A stretch of DNA of 64,000 nucleotides from Actinacidiphila rubida (lineage in GTDB: Bacteria; Actinomycetota; Actinomycetes; Streptomycetales; Streptomycetaceae). A program made the position numbers and the translations under genes. The DNA lies in contig NZ_FODD01000009.1 in NCBI RefSeq assembly GCF_900110255.1, forward strand, positions 1 through 64,000. The letters are read 5' to 3'. Of the stretch, positions 36,594-46,026 are shown piece by piece. Below the pieces are notes generated by a model. The model did no database searches. It was not told the DNA's origin and saw nothing but the letters and a program-made list of their open reading frames with translations. The first letter of the stretch is position 1; every line of letters begins with the position of its first letter.

Positions 36594-38723
36594 TCATACG
36601 GCCTGCGGCGGCGAAACGTTCAGCGACGCGCGCAGGAAGTTCAACTGGTGCCGCAACAGCCCCTCCACCACCACCGGATCGGTGGGCCCGTGGGTGACGT
36701 CGGACATCGGAAGCACCTGGTGCGGACGGTGCGCGGCCAGCAGCGCCGCCGACATCCGCAACGTGTGCGCGGCGACCACGTTGTCGTCGGCCATCCCGTG
36801 CACCAGCAGCAGCGGCCGCCGCAGCGCCGCCGCCTCGTTGATCGGCGACGAGCGCTCGTAGGCCTCCGGGTGCTCGTCGGGGTGGCCGAGGAAACGCTCG
36901 CGCCAGTGCGTGTCGTACAGGCGCTGGTCGCTGGGCCCGGCGCCGCAGACCGCGGCGTGGAAGACGTCGGGACGGCGCAGCACCGCGGCCGCGGCGAGGG
37001 TGCCGCCGTAGGACCAGCCACGGATGCCGACCCGTTCCAGGTCGAGGTCGGGGCAGTGCGCGGCGGCCGCGTGCAGCGCGGTCACCTGGTCGTCGAGCGG
37101 GGCGGCGAGCGTGTCGAGGTGCACGCTCTTCTCCCACCGCGGGCCGCGCCCCGGCGTGCCCCGGCCGTCCGCGACGATCACCGCGAAGCCCTCCTCGGCG
37201 AACCACTGCGCCTCGCACAGCGGCCAGTTCCGGCCGCGCAGCACCAACCGCTGGGCGGGGCCGGCATAGGGCGCGAGCAGCACGGGCAGCGGTGCCGCGC
37301 CCGGCCGGTGCCACGAGGGCAGCAGCAGCGCGGTGCGGATCTCCGTGTCGCCGGCCCGCAGCCAGGTGACGCGCGGCGGGGTGACCGGCTCGGCCGCCAG
37401 GCACGCGATCGGCCGCGGGGCACCCTCGCCGGAGAGCAGCCGGAACCGCGGCCCGTCGTCGGTGCGCGAGGCGAGCAGGAGGGTGCCGGCCGCGCGCTGC
37501 CCGGTGTGCAGGCCCGGTTCCGGGCTCAGCCGCAGCGGTGCCTCCTGCGGGGTGTACGACCACAGGTGCGACTCGGTCGGCTCGTCGACGGCGGTGAACA
37601 GCACGGACTCGCCCGCGACCTGCTCGACGGACTGGATCTGCAGCCCCTCGGGCGTGACCGGCCGGCCGTCGACGGTGAGCCGGCGGGTTCCGCCGTCGTC
37701 GATGGTGTGCACCAGGGCGCCGGACGCCGTCCTGGCCGGTGTGCCCGGGACCAGCTGCACCCACGCGGGGTCCGTCCGTTCATGCAGCAACCGGGTGGCG
37801 CCGGTCCCGGGATCCGCCGCGAGCACCTGGACGGTGCGCTGGTCGCGGCTCTGCACGCTCAGCAGCGGACCGTGGGCGTCCCAGCCGGCGGTGGCGAGGT
37901 ACTCGAACGCGGCCCGGTCCCAGACGACCTCGGTCCGGGTCCCGTCCAGCCCGAACACGGCCAGCGACACGTCCGCGTTGGTGGTGCCCGCGGCCGGGTA
38001 CGCCGTCTCGCGCGGCGGCCGCGACGGGTTCGCGGCGTCGGCGATCCACCAGCGCTGCACCCGGGCCTCGTCCACCCGTGCGACCAGCAGCCGCTGCCCG
38101 TCCGGCGCCCACCAGTAGCCGCGGTGGCGGCCCATGGACTCGGCCGCGACGTGCTCGGCGAGCCCGTACCTCACGTCCGCGCGTTCGGGGACGGCCAGTT
38201 CGCGGCCCGGCCCGCCGTCGAGGTCCGCGACGTGCAGGGCGCCGCCGCTGACGTAGGCGACACCGCGCCCGCGCGGGGCGAGCCGCGGCTCCGTCACCGG
38301 GCCCGCGGTGGGCACCGGCCGCGGGCTCCCGTCCCGTGCCGGCTCCAGGCACCACAGGGCGCCGTCGAGCGCGAACACGACCGTGTCCAGGTCCGGGGAG
38401 GCGTCGTAGGCGACGATGCCCCGGGCGCGCTCGCGGGCGCGCTCCCTGCGGACGCGCTCGGCCTCCGGCACCTCGCCGGTGCCCGCGGCGAGCGCGGCCG
38501 GGTCCACCAGCAGCCGTTCCCGGTCGCCGTCGAACAGCCACAGGCAGCTGACGCGGTCCTCGGGACCGCGGGTGCGCAGGAAGAGGACGGCCGAGCCGTC
38601 GGCGGAGAGCGTGAACGCCCCGGGCACGCCGAGCGAGTAACGCTGCGTGCGGGCGACCTGCGCCGGGTACGCGGCGGCGGCCGGGGAGGAGGAGGGTGCG
38701 TCGGCAGAAGTGATCATGTCCAT
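36594..38723 (-). CDS. S9-family prolyl oligopeptidase (dipeptidyl peptidase IV type)
   Basis: 709 residues. The N-terminal ~430 residues form a DPP-IV-type beta-propeller (YGLAEHVAAESMGRHRGYWWAPDG). The C-terminal alpha/beta hydrolase has the serine nucleophile S571 in GWSYGG, the aspartate in VHGMADDNV and the histidine in SDVTHGP. No signal peptide, so it is cytoplasmic. It removes dipeptides from peptides with proline or alanine second. Start: ATG 38723, with GGAGG nine bases upstream, or ATG 38717. Confidence 0.92.
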   Translation of the reverse strand: MDMITSADAPSSSPAAAAYPAQVARTQRYSLGVPGAFTLSADGSAVLFLRTRGPEDRVSCLWLFDGDRERLLVDPAALAAGTGEVPEAERVRRERARERARGIVAYDASPDLDTVVFALDGALWCLEPARDGSPRPVPTAGPVTEPRLAPRGRGVAYVSGGALHVADLDGGPGRELAVPERADVRYGLAEHVAAESMGRHRGYWWAPDGQRLLVARVDEARVQRWWIADAANPSRPPRETAYPAAGTTNADVSLAVFGLDGTRTEVVWDRAAFEYLATAGWDAHGPLLSVQSRDQRTVQVLAADPGTGATRLLHERTDPAWVQLVPGTPARTASGALVHTIDDGGTRRLTVDGRPVTPEGLQIQSVEQVAGESVLFTAVDEPTESHLWSYTPQEAPLRLSPEPGLHTGQRAAGTLLLASRTDDGPRFRLLSGEGAPRPIACLAAEPVTPPRVTWLRAGDTEIRTALLLPSWHRPGAAPLPVLLAPYAGPAQRLVLRGRNWPLCEAQWFAEEGFAVIVADGRGTPGRGPRWEKSVHLDTLAAPLDDQVTALHAAAAHCPDLDLERVGIRGWSYGGTLAAAAVLRRPDVFHAAVCGAGPSDQRLYDTHWRERFLGHPDEHPEAYERSSPINEAAALRRPLLLVHGMADDNVVAAHTLRMSAALLAAHRPHQVLPMSDVTHGPTDPVVVEGLLRHQLNFLRASLNVSPPQAV

Positions 38724-38755
38724 AACGGGGATCCTCCCCGCATTAGCCTGGGGGG

Positions 38756-39595
38756 ATGTTGAGAGAAGTGACGGGCATCCGCTATGTGACGCCGCTGCGT
38801 GAAGGCGGCTCGGTGCCCGGTGTGGTCGAGGCCGACGACCTCGGTACCTACGTGGTGAAGTTCAGCGGCGCGGCCCAGGGCCGCAAGGCGCTGGTGGCCG
38901 AGGTGATCGCCGGTGAACTCGGCAGGCGGCTGGGCCTGCGCGTGCCCGAACTCGTGCGGTTCGACTTCGACCCGGTGATCGGGCTGGGCGAACCCGACCA
39001 GGAGATCCAGGACCTGCTGAAGGCGAGCGGCGGGCTCAACCTCGGGATGGACTTCCTGCCCGGCTCCCTCGGGTTCGATCCCCTGGTGTTCACCGTGGAT
39101 CCCGCGGAGGCGAGCCGCATCGTCTGGTTCGACGCCCTCATCGGCAACGTCGACCGGTCGTGGCGGAATCCTAACATGCTGGTCTGGCACAGGGACTTGT
39201 GGCTCATCGACCACGGCGCCTCCCTCATCTGGCACCACAACTGGCGTTCCGCCGAGTCCGCGACGGCGCGCCCGTACGACGCGTCCGACCACGCCCTGTC
39301 CCGCTTCGACCCCGAACCCGCCGCGGTGGCGGGCGAGTTGGGCGCCCTGGTGACCGAGGACCTGCTCGCCGGGGTGACCGGACTCGTCCCCGACGAGTGG
39401 CTGGTCGACGAGCCCGGGTTCGACACCCCCGACGACGTGCGACGTGCCTACGCCCGGATCCTCGGCGCCCGTGCCCAGGACGTCCACCTGCGGATCACCA
39501 CCGCGCCCGGGCGCCGCGAGAAGCAGCCGCCGCCCGAGTGGCTGAGGCCGTGGGTCGAAGGACACGCCGACAAGAAGAGCGGGGGCGCCGAGTGA
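38756..39595 (+). CDS. HipA-like kinase family protein
   Basis: 279 residues from the ATG at 38756. Kinase-like motifs of the HipA fold are present: TYVVKFSGAAQGRKALVAE (ATP-binding lysine), ALIGNVDRSWRNPNMLVW (catalytic loop, GNxDR..NPN) and LWLIDHGASLI (IDHG in place of DFG). No HipA N-terminal subdomain and no HipB antitoxin nearby. Ends in GTGA overlap with the DUF3037 gene, so the two are translationally coupled. Related genes are often annotated as HipA-like or misannotated as aminotransferases. Function and substrate are unknown. Confidence 0.82.
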   Translation: MLREVTGIRYVTPLREGGSVPGVVEADDLGTYVVKFSGAAQGRKALVAEVIAGELGRRLGLRVPELVRFDFDPVIGLGEPDQEIQDLLKASGGLNLGMDFLPGSLGFDPLVFTVDPAEASRIVWFDALIGNVDRSWRNPNMLVWHRDLWLIDHGASLIWHHNWRSAESATARPYDASDHALSRFDPEPAAVAGELGALVTEDLLAGVTGLVPDEWLVDEPGFDTPDDVRRAYARILGARAQDVHLRITTAPGRREKQPPPEWLRPWVEGHADKKSGGAE

Positions 39596-39975
39596 ACGGG
39601 CGGGACGTCTTCGAGTACGCGCTGGTGCGCGTGGTGCCGCGGATCGAGCGCGGCGAGATGATCAATGCCGGTGTCCTGGTGTACTGCAGGGCGCAGAGCT
39701 ACGTCGGCGCGCGCGTGCACCTCGACGAGGCGCGGCTGCGCTGCCTCGATCCGGACGTGGACGTGGACGGCGTGCGGGCGGCGCTGCGCGGCTACCAGGG
39801 CATCTGTGCGGGCGGCGCCCGCGCGGGGCAGGCGGCCGAGGACGATCCGGGCCGCCGCTTCCGCTGGCTGACCGCGCCGCGCAGCACGATCGTCCAGCCC
39901 GGGCCCATCCACACCGGGCTGACCTCCGACGCGAACCACGAGGCGGACCGGCTGCTGGAACTGCTGGTGCGCTGA
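39592..39975 (+). CDS. DUF3037 family protein
   Basis: 127 residues; the GTG start overlaps the stop of the HipA-like kinase gene by 4 bp. The DUF3037 signature is visible: FEYALVRVVPRIERGEMINAGVLVYCRAQSYVGARV, with RFRWLTAPRSTIVQPGPIHTGL at the C terminus (in part). No catalytic motif is recognised. Its tight coupling to the kinase, also seen in other bacteria, points to a two-component module of unknown purpose. Confidence 0.83.
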   Translation: MNGRDVFEYALVRVVPRIERGEMINAGVLVYCRAQSYVGARVHLDEARLRCLDPDVDVDGVRAALRGYQGICAGGARAGQAAEDDPGRRFRWLTAPRSTIVQPGPIHTGLTSDANHEADRLLELLVR

Positions 39976-40040
39976 AGGCCGGTGCGGGGCGTGCCGCCCG
40001 CGGTTCGCCCGTGCCTTCGCACACATCCGCCGTGGTGGCG

Positions 40041-40069
40041 TTGACACTGGGTCACGGCACTCCTACGGT
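40041..40069 (+). promoter_or_regulatory. Strong sigma-70-type promoter of fabG
   Basis: TTGACA (40041-40046) and TACGGT (40064-40069) are separated by exactly 17 bp, 81 bp upstream of the fabG start. Downstream, AGCG-GT-CGCT (~40091-40100) is a short dyad that might be an operator. The best promoter match in the window. Confidence 0.75.
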
Positions 40070-40149
40070 TTCGCGTACGGGACCTACTAAGCGGTCGCTC
40101 ATGTGTCAGAGTGCATGGGCGGCCGCCTCACCGGGCTGAGGAGACACAG

Positions 40150-40911
40150 ATGTCCACCACCGAGCAGCGCGTCGCGATCGTCACCGGCGCCGCCCGCGGC
40201 ATCGGCGCCGCCACCGCGGTGCGGCTGGCCGCGGAAGGCCGCGCCGTCGCCGTACTCGACCTCGACGAGGGGGCGTGCAAGGAGACCGTCGAGGCGATCA
40301 CCGCGGCCGGCGGTCGGGCGATCGCGGTCGGCGCCGACGTGTCCGACGAGGCCCAGGTCGAGGCCGCCGTGGCCCGCGTCGCCGAGGAGCTGGGCGCGCC
40401 CACCATCCTGGTCAACAACGCCGGCGTGCTCCGCGACAACCTGCTGTTCAAGATGACCGCCTCCGACTGGGACACGGTCATGGGCGTCCACCTGCGCGGC
40501 GCGTTCCTGATGACCCGCGCGGTGCAGAAGTACATGGTCGACGCCAAGTTCGGCCGCGTCGTCAACCTCTCCTCGTCCTCCGCGCTCGGCAACCGGGGGC
40601 AGGTCAACTACTCCGCCGCCAAGGCCGGTATGCAGGGCTTCACCAAGACCCTGGCGATCGAGCTGGGCAAGTTCGGCGTCACCGCCAACGCGGTCGCCCC
40701 GGGCTTCATCGCCACCGACATGACCGCGGCGACCGCGGCCCGGGTCGGCATGGGCTTCGAGGAGTTCCAGGCCGCCGCCGCCACCCAGATCCCCGTCCAG
40801 CGCGTCGGGCGCCCCGACGACGTCGCCAACGCGATCGCCTTCTTCACCGGCGACGCGGCCGGCTTCGTCTCCGGCCAGGTCATGTACGTGGCCGGCGGTC
40901 CCCTCAACTGA
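40150..40911 (+). CDS. fabG: 3-oxoacyl-ACP reductase FabG-type SDR
   Basis: 253 residues from the ATG at 40150. Classical SDR with the NAD(P)-binding TGAARGIG (12-19), NNAG (89-92) and the catalytic Ser/Tyr/Lys: S143 region, Y154 and K158 in NYSAAKAG. Sequence features (NAVAPGFIATDMT; GRPDDVANAIAFF) agree with 3-ketoacyl-ACP reductases. Followed by a second SDR 20 bp downstream on the same strand and by ung, an order shared by other streptomycetes. Could reduce acyl-CoA or other ketones rather than act in the main fatty-acid cycle. Confidence 0.85.
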   Translation: MSTTEQRVAIVTGAARGIGAATAVRLAAEGRAVAVLDLDEGACKETVEAITAAGGRAIAVGADVSDEAQVEAAVARVAEELGAPTILVNNAGVLRDNLLFKMTASDWDTVMGVHLRGAFLMTRAVQKYMVDAKFGRVVNLSSSSALGNRGQVNYSAAKAGMQGFTKTLAIELGKFGVTANAVAPGFIATDMTAATAARVGMGFEEFQAAAATQIPVQRVGRPDDVANAIAFFTGDAAGFVSGQVMYVAGGPLN

Positions 40912-40931
40912 CGCGCACGAAGGCCAACGAC

Positions 40932-41714
40932 ATGACTCAGCCCACTTCCGGATCCGGCCGTGCCGCCCTCGTCACCGGCGCCAGCCGGGGCATCGGCTAC
41001 GGCATCGCCGAAGCACTCGTCGCCCGCGGCGACCGCGTCTGCATCACCGGACGCAACGAGGACGCCCTCAAGGAGGCCGTCGAACGGCTCAGCGCCGCCG
41101 CGCCCGGCGGCTCGGCGGAGCCGCGGGTCATCGGCGTCGCCGGCAAGGCGCACGACGAGGCCCACCAGGCGATCGCCGTCGAGCGCACCATGGAGGCGTT
41201 CGGCCGGATCGACTACCTCGCCAACAACGCCGGCACCAACCCGGTGTACGGCCTGCTGGCCGACCTCGACCTCGGCGTGGCCCGCAAGGTCTACGAGACC
41301 AACGTGATCTCCGCGCTCGGCTTCGCGCAGCAGACGTGGAAGGCGTGGCAGAAGGAGAACGGCGGCGCGATCGTCAACATCGCGTCCATCGCCGGTCTCG
41401 CGCCCTCCCCGTTCATCGGCGCGTACGGCATGAGCAAGGCCGCCATGGTCAACCTCACCGTGCAGCTGGCCGCCGAGATGGCGCCGGGCGTGCGGGTCAA
41501 CTCCATCGCCCCGGCGGTGGTGAAGACGAAGTTCGCGGCCGCCCTGTACGAGGGCCGTGAGGAGGAGGCCGCGGCCGGCTACCCGCTGGGCCGGCTCGGC
41601 GTGCCCGAGGACATCGGCGGTGCCGCCGCGTTCCTGCTCTCCGAGCAGGCCGCCTGGGTCACCGGGCAGAACCTGGTCGTGGACGGCGGCCTGTTCCTGA
41701 AGGCCGGCGCCTGA
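40932..41714 (+). CDS. SDR-family oxidoreductase
   Basis: 260 residues from the ATG at 40932, 20 bp after fabG. NAD(P)-binding motif TGASRGIG (15-22), NNAGTNP and the catalytic Y165/K169 in YGMSKAA. A C-terminal TGQNLVVDGGL segment is typical of the family. Co-transcribed with fabG from the strong promoter at 40041. Probably an acyl or keto-compound dehydrogenase; substrate unknown. Confidence 0.87.
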   Translation: MTQPTSGSGRAALVTGASRGIGYGIAEALVARGDRVCITGRNEDALKEAVERLSAAAPGGSAEPRVIGVAGKAHDEAHQAIAVERTMEAFGRIDYLANNAGTNPVYGLLADLDLGVARKVYETNVISALGFAQQTWKAWQKENGGAIVNIASIAGLAPSPFIGAYGMSKAAMVNLTVQLAAEMAPGVRVNSIAPAVVKTKFAAALYEGREEEAAAGYPLGRLGVPEDIGGAAAFLLSEQAAWVTGQNLVVDGGLFLKAGA

Positions 41715-41870
41715 CGGGCGCCTGACCGCCCCGTGACGGGCGCCTGACGGGCGACGTCACGGGTCCGCCCGCGCACCGCAGTGCCCGCCCGCCGACCGCG
41801 GGCGGGCACTGTCGGTGGGTGGGGCTATGTTCGGGGACAGCAAACGGATCACCGACCGGAGGTTCCCGAC

Positions 41871-42560
41871 GTGCCCATGATGCTGCCCGACTCCTGGCAG
41901 GCCGCCCTCGGCGGGGAGTTGGACAAGTCCTACTTCCAGGAGCTCACCCAGTTCGTCGCCGACGAGCGGTACGGGCACCGTGTCTTCCCGCCCGAGGAGC
42001 AGGTGTTCGCCGCGCTGGAGGCGACCCCGTTCGACCGCGTGAAGGTGCTGATCCTCGGCCAGGACCCGTACCACGGTGAGGGCCAGGGGCACGGCCTGTG
42101 CTTCTCCGTCCGCCCCGGTGTGAAGACCCCGCCCTCGCTGCGGAACATCTTCAAGGAGCTGCGGGACGAACTCGGCCACCCGATCCCCGACAACGGCTAC
42201 CTGATGCCGTGGGCCGAGCAGGGCGTGCTGCTGCTCAACGCGGTGCTCACGGTGCGGGAGGGCGAGGCCAACTCGCACAAGGGCCGGGGCTGGGAGAAGT
42301 TCACCGACGCGGTGATCTCGGCCGTCTCGGCGCGGCCCGACCCCGCGGTGTTCGTGCTGTGGGGCAACTACGCGAAGAAGAAGCTCCCGCTGATCGACAC
42401 CGAGCGGCACGCCGTGATCCAGGGCGCCCACCCGTCGCCGCTGTCGGCCAAGCTCTTCATGGGCAGCCGGCCGTTCACCCGGATCGACGAGGCGGTCAAG
42501 GCCCAGGGCCACGAGCCGATCGACTGGCGCATCCACGACCTGGCGGTGACCGCGGGCTGA
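41871..42560 (+). CDS. ung: Uracil-DNA glycosylase, family 1
   Basis: 229 residues from the GTG at 41871 (GGAGG 41858-41862; ATG 41877 is also possible). Family 1 UDG motifs are complete: VLILGQDPYHGEGQGHGLCFSV with the catalytic D65, and HPSPLSAKLFMG with the catalytic histidine. Excises uracil from DNA arising from cytosine deamination, the first step of base-excision repair. Converges on a lipoprotein gene 12 bp downstream. Confidence 0.95.
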   Translation: MPMMLPDSWQAALGGELDKSYFQELTQFVADERYGHRVFPPEEQVFAALEATPFDRVKVLILGQDPYHGEGQGHGLCFSVRPGVKTPPSLRNIFKELRDELGHPIPDNGYLMPWAEQGVLLLNAVLTVREGEANSHKGRGWEKFTDAVISAVSARPDPAVFVLWGNYAKKKLPLIDTERHAVIQGAHPSPLSAKLFMGSRPFTRIDEAVKAQGHEPIDWRIHDLAVTAG

Positions 42561-42571
42561 CGGCTCGCCGT

Positions 42572-43108
42572 TCAGCGCCGCCGGCGCGCGGGGCCGGGCG
42601 GCGTGCCGCCGAGCCCGAGCGGCCCGATGGCCCCGCGGCAGGCGCGGGCCGCGGCGCCGCCCGCGCCCCAACCCCCGTACTCCCGGCCCAGATCGCACGC
42701 CCGGGCCGCGGACGGCAGCGAGGGCAGGGGCGGCAGCGACGGCGGCGGCACGGCGGGCGCCGCACCGGTCCGGTGCGGCGCCCGCGGCAGCGCACCGTGG
42801 CGCGGTCCGTCACCGCCGGCGGCCACCGCCCGGCCCGACGGCAGGGGCGCGCGATCCGGGCCGGGCGGCCTCGCGCCCGTGGTGTCCAGCACCTGGTGGG
42901 CGGGCGGCCGGCGCGGCACGTCACCGTCCGCGCCCGGTGAGGCCCCCTGTTCACGGGCGGACGGCCGCGGGCCGCCGTCGTGCCGCGACGGGGAAGCGGT
43001 GACCGTCGCGCACCCGGCTGCCCCTACCGCCAGAACGGCCAGCACGGCCACCAGGAGGGGAAGGCGGTGGGGGAGCCGGCGGGCGAACGGCCGGGGCAGT
43101 CGGTGCAC
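42572..43108 (-). CDS. Hypothetical lipoprotein
   Basis: About 178 residues. An N-terminal signal with arginine-rich start (RLPRPFARRLPHRL) and hydrophobic core LLVAVLAVLAVGAAGC carries a lipobox (GAAGC), so it is lipidated and surface-anchored. The rest is Pro/Ala/Gly/Arg-rich and low in complexity, with CDLGREYGGWG...ACRGAIGPLGLG near the end; two cysteines (CDLGR, CRG) might pair. No family recognised. The GTG start (43108 or 43117) is uncertain. Confidence 0.65.
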   Translation of the reverse strand: MHRLPRPFARRLPHRLPLLVAVLAVLAVGAAGCATVTASPSRHDGGPRPSAREQGASPGADGDVPRRPPAHQVLDTTGARPPGPDRAPLPSGRAVAAGGDGPRHGALPRAPHRTGAAPAVPPPSLPPLPSLPSAARACDLGREYGGWGAGGAAARACRGAIGPLGLGGTPPGPARRRR

Positions 43109-43335
43109 TTGATCCACTCTGCCCGGGCGCGTGCCCACCCGGTACTCCCCGTCCGAGTGACCGTTCGGCCCTCGCACGCCCGCACTTCACCCGCACGGGT
43201 GGCGCGGGGCGCAGGACCGGGACCCGGGCGCCCGGCGGATCGCCACCAGGGTGCCCGTATGCTGCGGTGACGCCCGCGCCGGGGACCTTCGCGGCCCGGC
43301 GCACGGCGGAACCGACGCACACGACAGGAGCACGC

Positions 43336-44268
43336 ATGGCATCCGGCAGCGCCCCGCTGAGGATCGGCGTCATCGGCCTCGGCGACATCGCACAGAAGGC
43401 GTACCTGCCGGTGCTCGCCGCCCAGCCCGGCCTGGAGCTGCACCTGCAGACCCGCACTCCGGCCACGCTGGAGCGGGTCGGCGACGCGCTGCGGCTGCCG
43501 CACCGCCACACCACCCTGGACGCGCTCCTCGGCCAGGACCTGGACGCGGCCTTCGTGCACGCCCCGACGGAGCACCACGTGGCGATCGCCGAGCGCCTCA
43601 TCGAGGCGGGCGTCCCCACCTACGTCGACAAGCCGCTCGCCTACGACCTGGCCGGCGCCCGGCAGGTCGTCGAACTGGCCGAGCGGCGGCGGGTGTCGCT
43701 GATGGTCGGCTTCAACCGGCGCTACGCGCCGGGCTACGCGCAGTGCCTGGACCAGCCGCGGCACCTGGTGCTGATGCAGAAGAACCGGGTCGGTCTGGCC
43801 GAGGCGCCGCGGACCATGGTCTTCGACGACTTCGTGCACGTCGTCGACACCCTGCGGTTCCTGGCGCCCGGCACCGTGGACCGGGTCACCGTCAACGCCC
43901 GCGTGCGGGACGGGCTGGTGCACCACCTCGTGCTCCAGCTGTCCGGTGACGGCTTCACCGCCGTCGGCTCGATGAACCGGATGAGCGGCTCGGTCGAGGA
44001 GAGCCTGGACGTCAGCGGCGACGACGCCCGCCGGCAGGTGGTCAACCTCGCCGAGGTCGTCGACCACAAGGGTCAGCCGACGATCCGCCGCCGGGGCGAC
44101 TGGGTGCCGGTGGCCCGCCAGCGCGGTATCGAGCAGATCACCCTGGCGTTCCTGGATGCGGTCCGCGCCGGCACCGTGCTGGACGCGCGGGACGCGCTGC
44201 GCACCCACGAGCTGTGCGAGCGCATCGTCACGGAGATTGACCAGGCAGCGCCGGAGCCGGTCGCCTGA
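43336..44268 (+). CDS. Gfo/Idh/MocA-family oxidoreductase
   Basis: 310 residues from the ATG at 43336 (AGGAGC upstream). N-terminal Rossmann domain with LRIGVIGLGDIAQKAYLPVLAA and the Gfo/Idh signature VDKPLAYDLAGARQVVELAE, which carries the conserved EKP-type lysine (DKP here). The C-terminal alpha/beta substrate domain is complete. NAD(P)-dependent oxidation of a sugar or cyclitol is the usual activity; the substrate is unknown. The 3' end overlaps the convergent lnt gene by 41 bp. Confidence 0.85.
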   Translation: MASGSAPLRIGVIGLGDIAQKAYLPVLAAQPGLELHLQTRTPATLERVGDALRLPHRHTTLDALLGQDLDAAFVHAPTEHHVAIAERLIEAGVPTYVDKPLAYDLAGARQVVELAERRRVSLMVGFNRRYAPGYAQCLDQPRHLVLMQKNRVGLAEAPRTMVFDDFVHVVDTLRFLAPGTVDRVTVNARVRDGLVHHLVLQLSGDGFTAVGSMNRMSGSVEESLDVSGDDARRQVVNLAEVVDHKGQPTIRRRGDWVPVARQRGIEQITLAFLDAVRAGTVLDARDALRTHELCERIVTEIDQAAPEPVA

Positions 44269-45763
44269 CCAGCCGCGTCGCCTCGTAGGCGGCCGCCACC
44301 AGCACCAGCAGCAGCGCCAGGTGCGGCACCCAGTCCCCGAACCGGACGTAGGGGCTGACACCGGTGGCCAGCGGCACCTGGTACACGGTCGCGGCGACGC
44401 TGCGGGTGCCGACGCGGTGGCCCACGGGCCGCCCGTCGGCGTCGTAGACGGCACTGATGCCGGTGAGCGTGGCGTGCACCATCGGCCGCCACGTCTCCGC
44501 GGCCCGCAGGGCGGCCAGCGAGGCGTGCTGCGCCGGCGCCCAGCTGTCCTGGAACGACGACGTCGAGGACTGGGCGACCAGCACCTGCGCGCCGTCGCCC
44601 GCCAGGTGCCGGCTCATGTCGGGGAACGCGGTCTCGAAGCACACCAGCGGCGCGAAGCGCAGCCCGTGCGCGTCCATCACGACCTGCCGGGTGCCGGGCC
44701 TGCGGTTCTGGTCGGCGGCCTTGCCGACCGAGGTGGCCCAGCCGAGCAGCGACCTCATCGGGATGTACTCGCCGAACGGGACCAGCCGCATCTTGTCGTA
44801 CGTCGGGCCGGTCACCCCGAGCGGGCCGACGAGTTCGGAGGTCTTGGAGATGCCCGAGCCGTCGGCCTTGGGGGCGTCGACGTTCACCAGCAGGTCGGCG
44901 CCGACCTCGGAGGACAGCGACGCCAGCCGGTTGGCGACGTCGGCGCGCGTGGACAGGTCGACGCCGATGCTGCTCTCGCCCCACACCACCAGGTCGGGGT
45001 GGGTGCCGACGAGTTGCTGGGTGAGCGCGATCTCGCGGTCCAGACGGCTGTCGCCGTCGGGCATGACGCCGGGCTGGACGACCGCGATGCGCACCGAGCC
45101 CGACTGCTGCGGGCGCGGCGCCCACAGGGCGACGCCGGTCGTGAGGACGGCGGCCGCGAGAAGGCCGCCGACCGCCGGCCGCCGTGCCCGCGGCAGCGCG
45201 ATCAGCGCGGTCACCGAGGTGTTCAGCAGCACCACCAGGAAGCTGACGAGCCACACCCCGCCGACGGACGCCAGCCGCAGCGCGGGCCGCACCTCGTACT
45301 GGCTGGCGCCCAGCAGGCCCCACGGCCCGCCCAGGCCCTGCCAGGAGCGGACCAGCTCCACCATCAGCCAGCCGCACGGCACCAGGACCACCGCGGAGGC
45401 GACCTGGGCGGGGCCGGCGGCCGCGCCGAGCAGCCGTCGCACGAGCCAGCCCCAGGGCGCCCAGAGCGCCCCCAGGATCAGGGCGAGGACGACGATGAAC
45501 ACGTTCAGGCTCGGCAGCAGCCAGTGGTGGACGGCCATCATGAAGCCCGCGCCGCCGAACCAGCCGTCCAGCGCGGCGCGCCTGGCGGTGGGCGCCGAGC
45601 GGACGAGCAGCATCCACGGCACCAGCGCGACATAGGCCAGCCACCACAGCGAGGGGGCCGGGAACGCCAGCGCGGGCACCGCGCCGGCCAGGGCCGCCAC
45701 GCCGCTGCGCACCCAGCGGGACGACAGGCGCGCGGTCAGGCGCTCCTGGACCGTCGCCGTCAT
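44228..45763 (-). CDS. lnt: Apolipoprotein N-acyltransferase
   Basis: 511 residues from the ATG at 45763 (GAGGGAG upstream). Eight membrane segments surround a nitrilase-type domain. The catalytic triad is intact: E263 (VVWGESSIG), K324 (YDKMRLVPFGEY) and C375 (PLVCFETAFPD). It adds the third acyl chain to the N-terminal cysteine of mature lipoproteins; Streptomyces carry two lnt genes and this is one of them. Lipoprotein genes at 36003 and 42572 and the solute-binding protein at 53107 are plausible clients. The C terminus overlaps the Gfo/Idh gene by 41 bp. Confidence 0.92.
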   Translation of the reverse strand: MTATVQERLTARLSSRWVRSGVAALAGAVPALAFPAPSLWWLAYVALVPWMLLVRSAPTARRAALDGWFGGAGFMMAVHHWLLPSLNVFIVVLALILGALWAPWGWLVRRLLGAAAGPAQVASAVVLVPCGWLMVELVRSWQGLGGPWGLLGASQYEVRPALRLASVGGVWLVSFLVVLLNTSVTALIALPRARRPAVGGLLAAAVLTTGVALWAPRPQQSGSVRIAVVQPGVMPDGDSRLDREIALTQQLVGTHPDLVVWGESSIGVDLSTRADVANRLASLSSEVGADLLVNVDAPKADGSGISKTSELVGPLGVTGPTYDKMRLVPFGEYIPMRSLLGWATSVGKAADQNRRPGTRQVVMDAHGLRFAPLVCFETAFPDMSRHLAGDGAQVLVAQSSTSSFQDSWAPAQHASLAALRAAETWRPMVHATLTGISAVYDADGRPVGHRVGTRSVAATVYQVPLATGVSPYVRFGDWVPHLALLLVLVAAAYEATRLVRRPAPALPGQSP

Positions 45764-46026
45764 CCGTGCTCCCTCACGTGCGTCCACCAGGTGCTCGCGC
45801 GCCGAGCCCGGGGTGATCAAGGCTCTTTACCCCCTCTCGCGGGGCGACACACCGCTGTGCGGGCGCGTCGTTCCCGGACGGTTCCACCGACGCCGCCATC
45901 CTCCTCCCCGTCCCGCTCCCGCGCGCCGACGGGGCGTGCTCGGCTCGCGGGAACCGTCGCGTGGCCCCTGCGGCGGGACGGGCACGCCGCCGCGGCGGCA
46001 CCTCGCCGGGAGGGGGCGCGCCCGGG

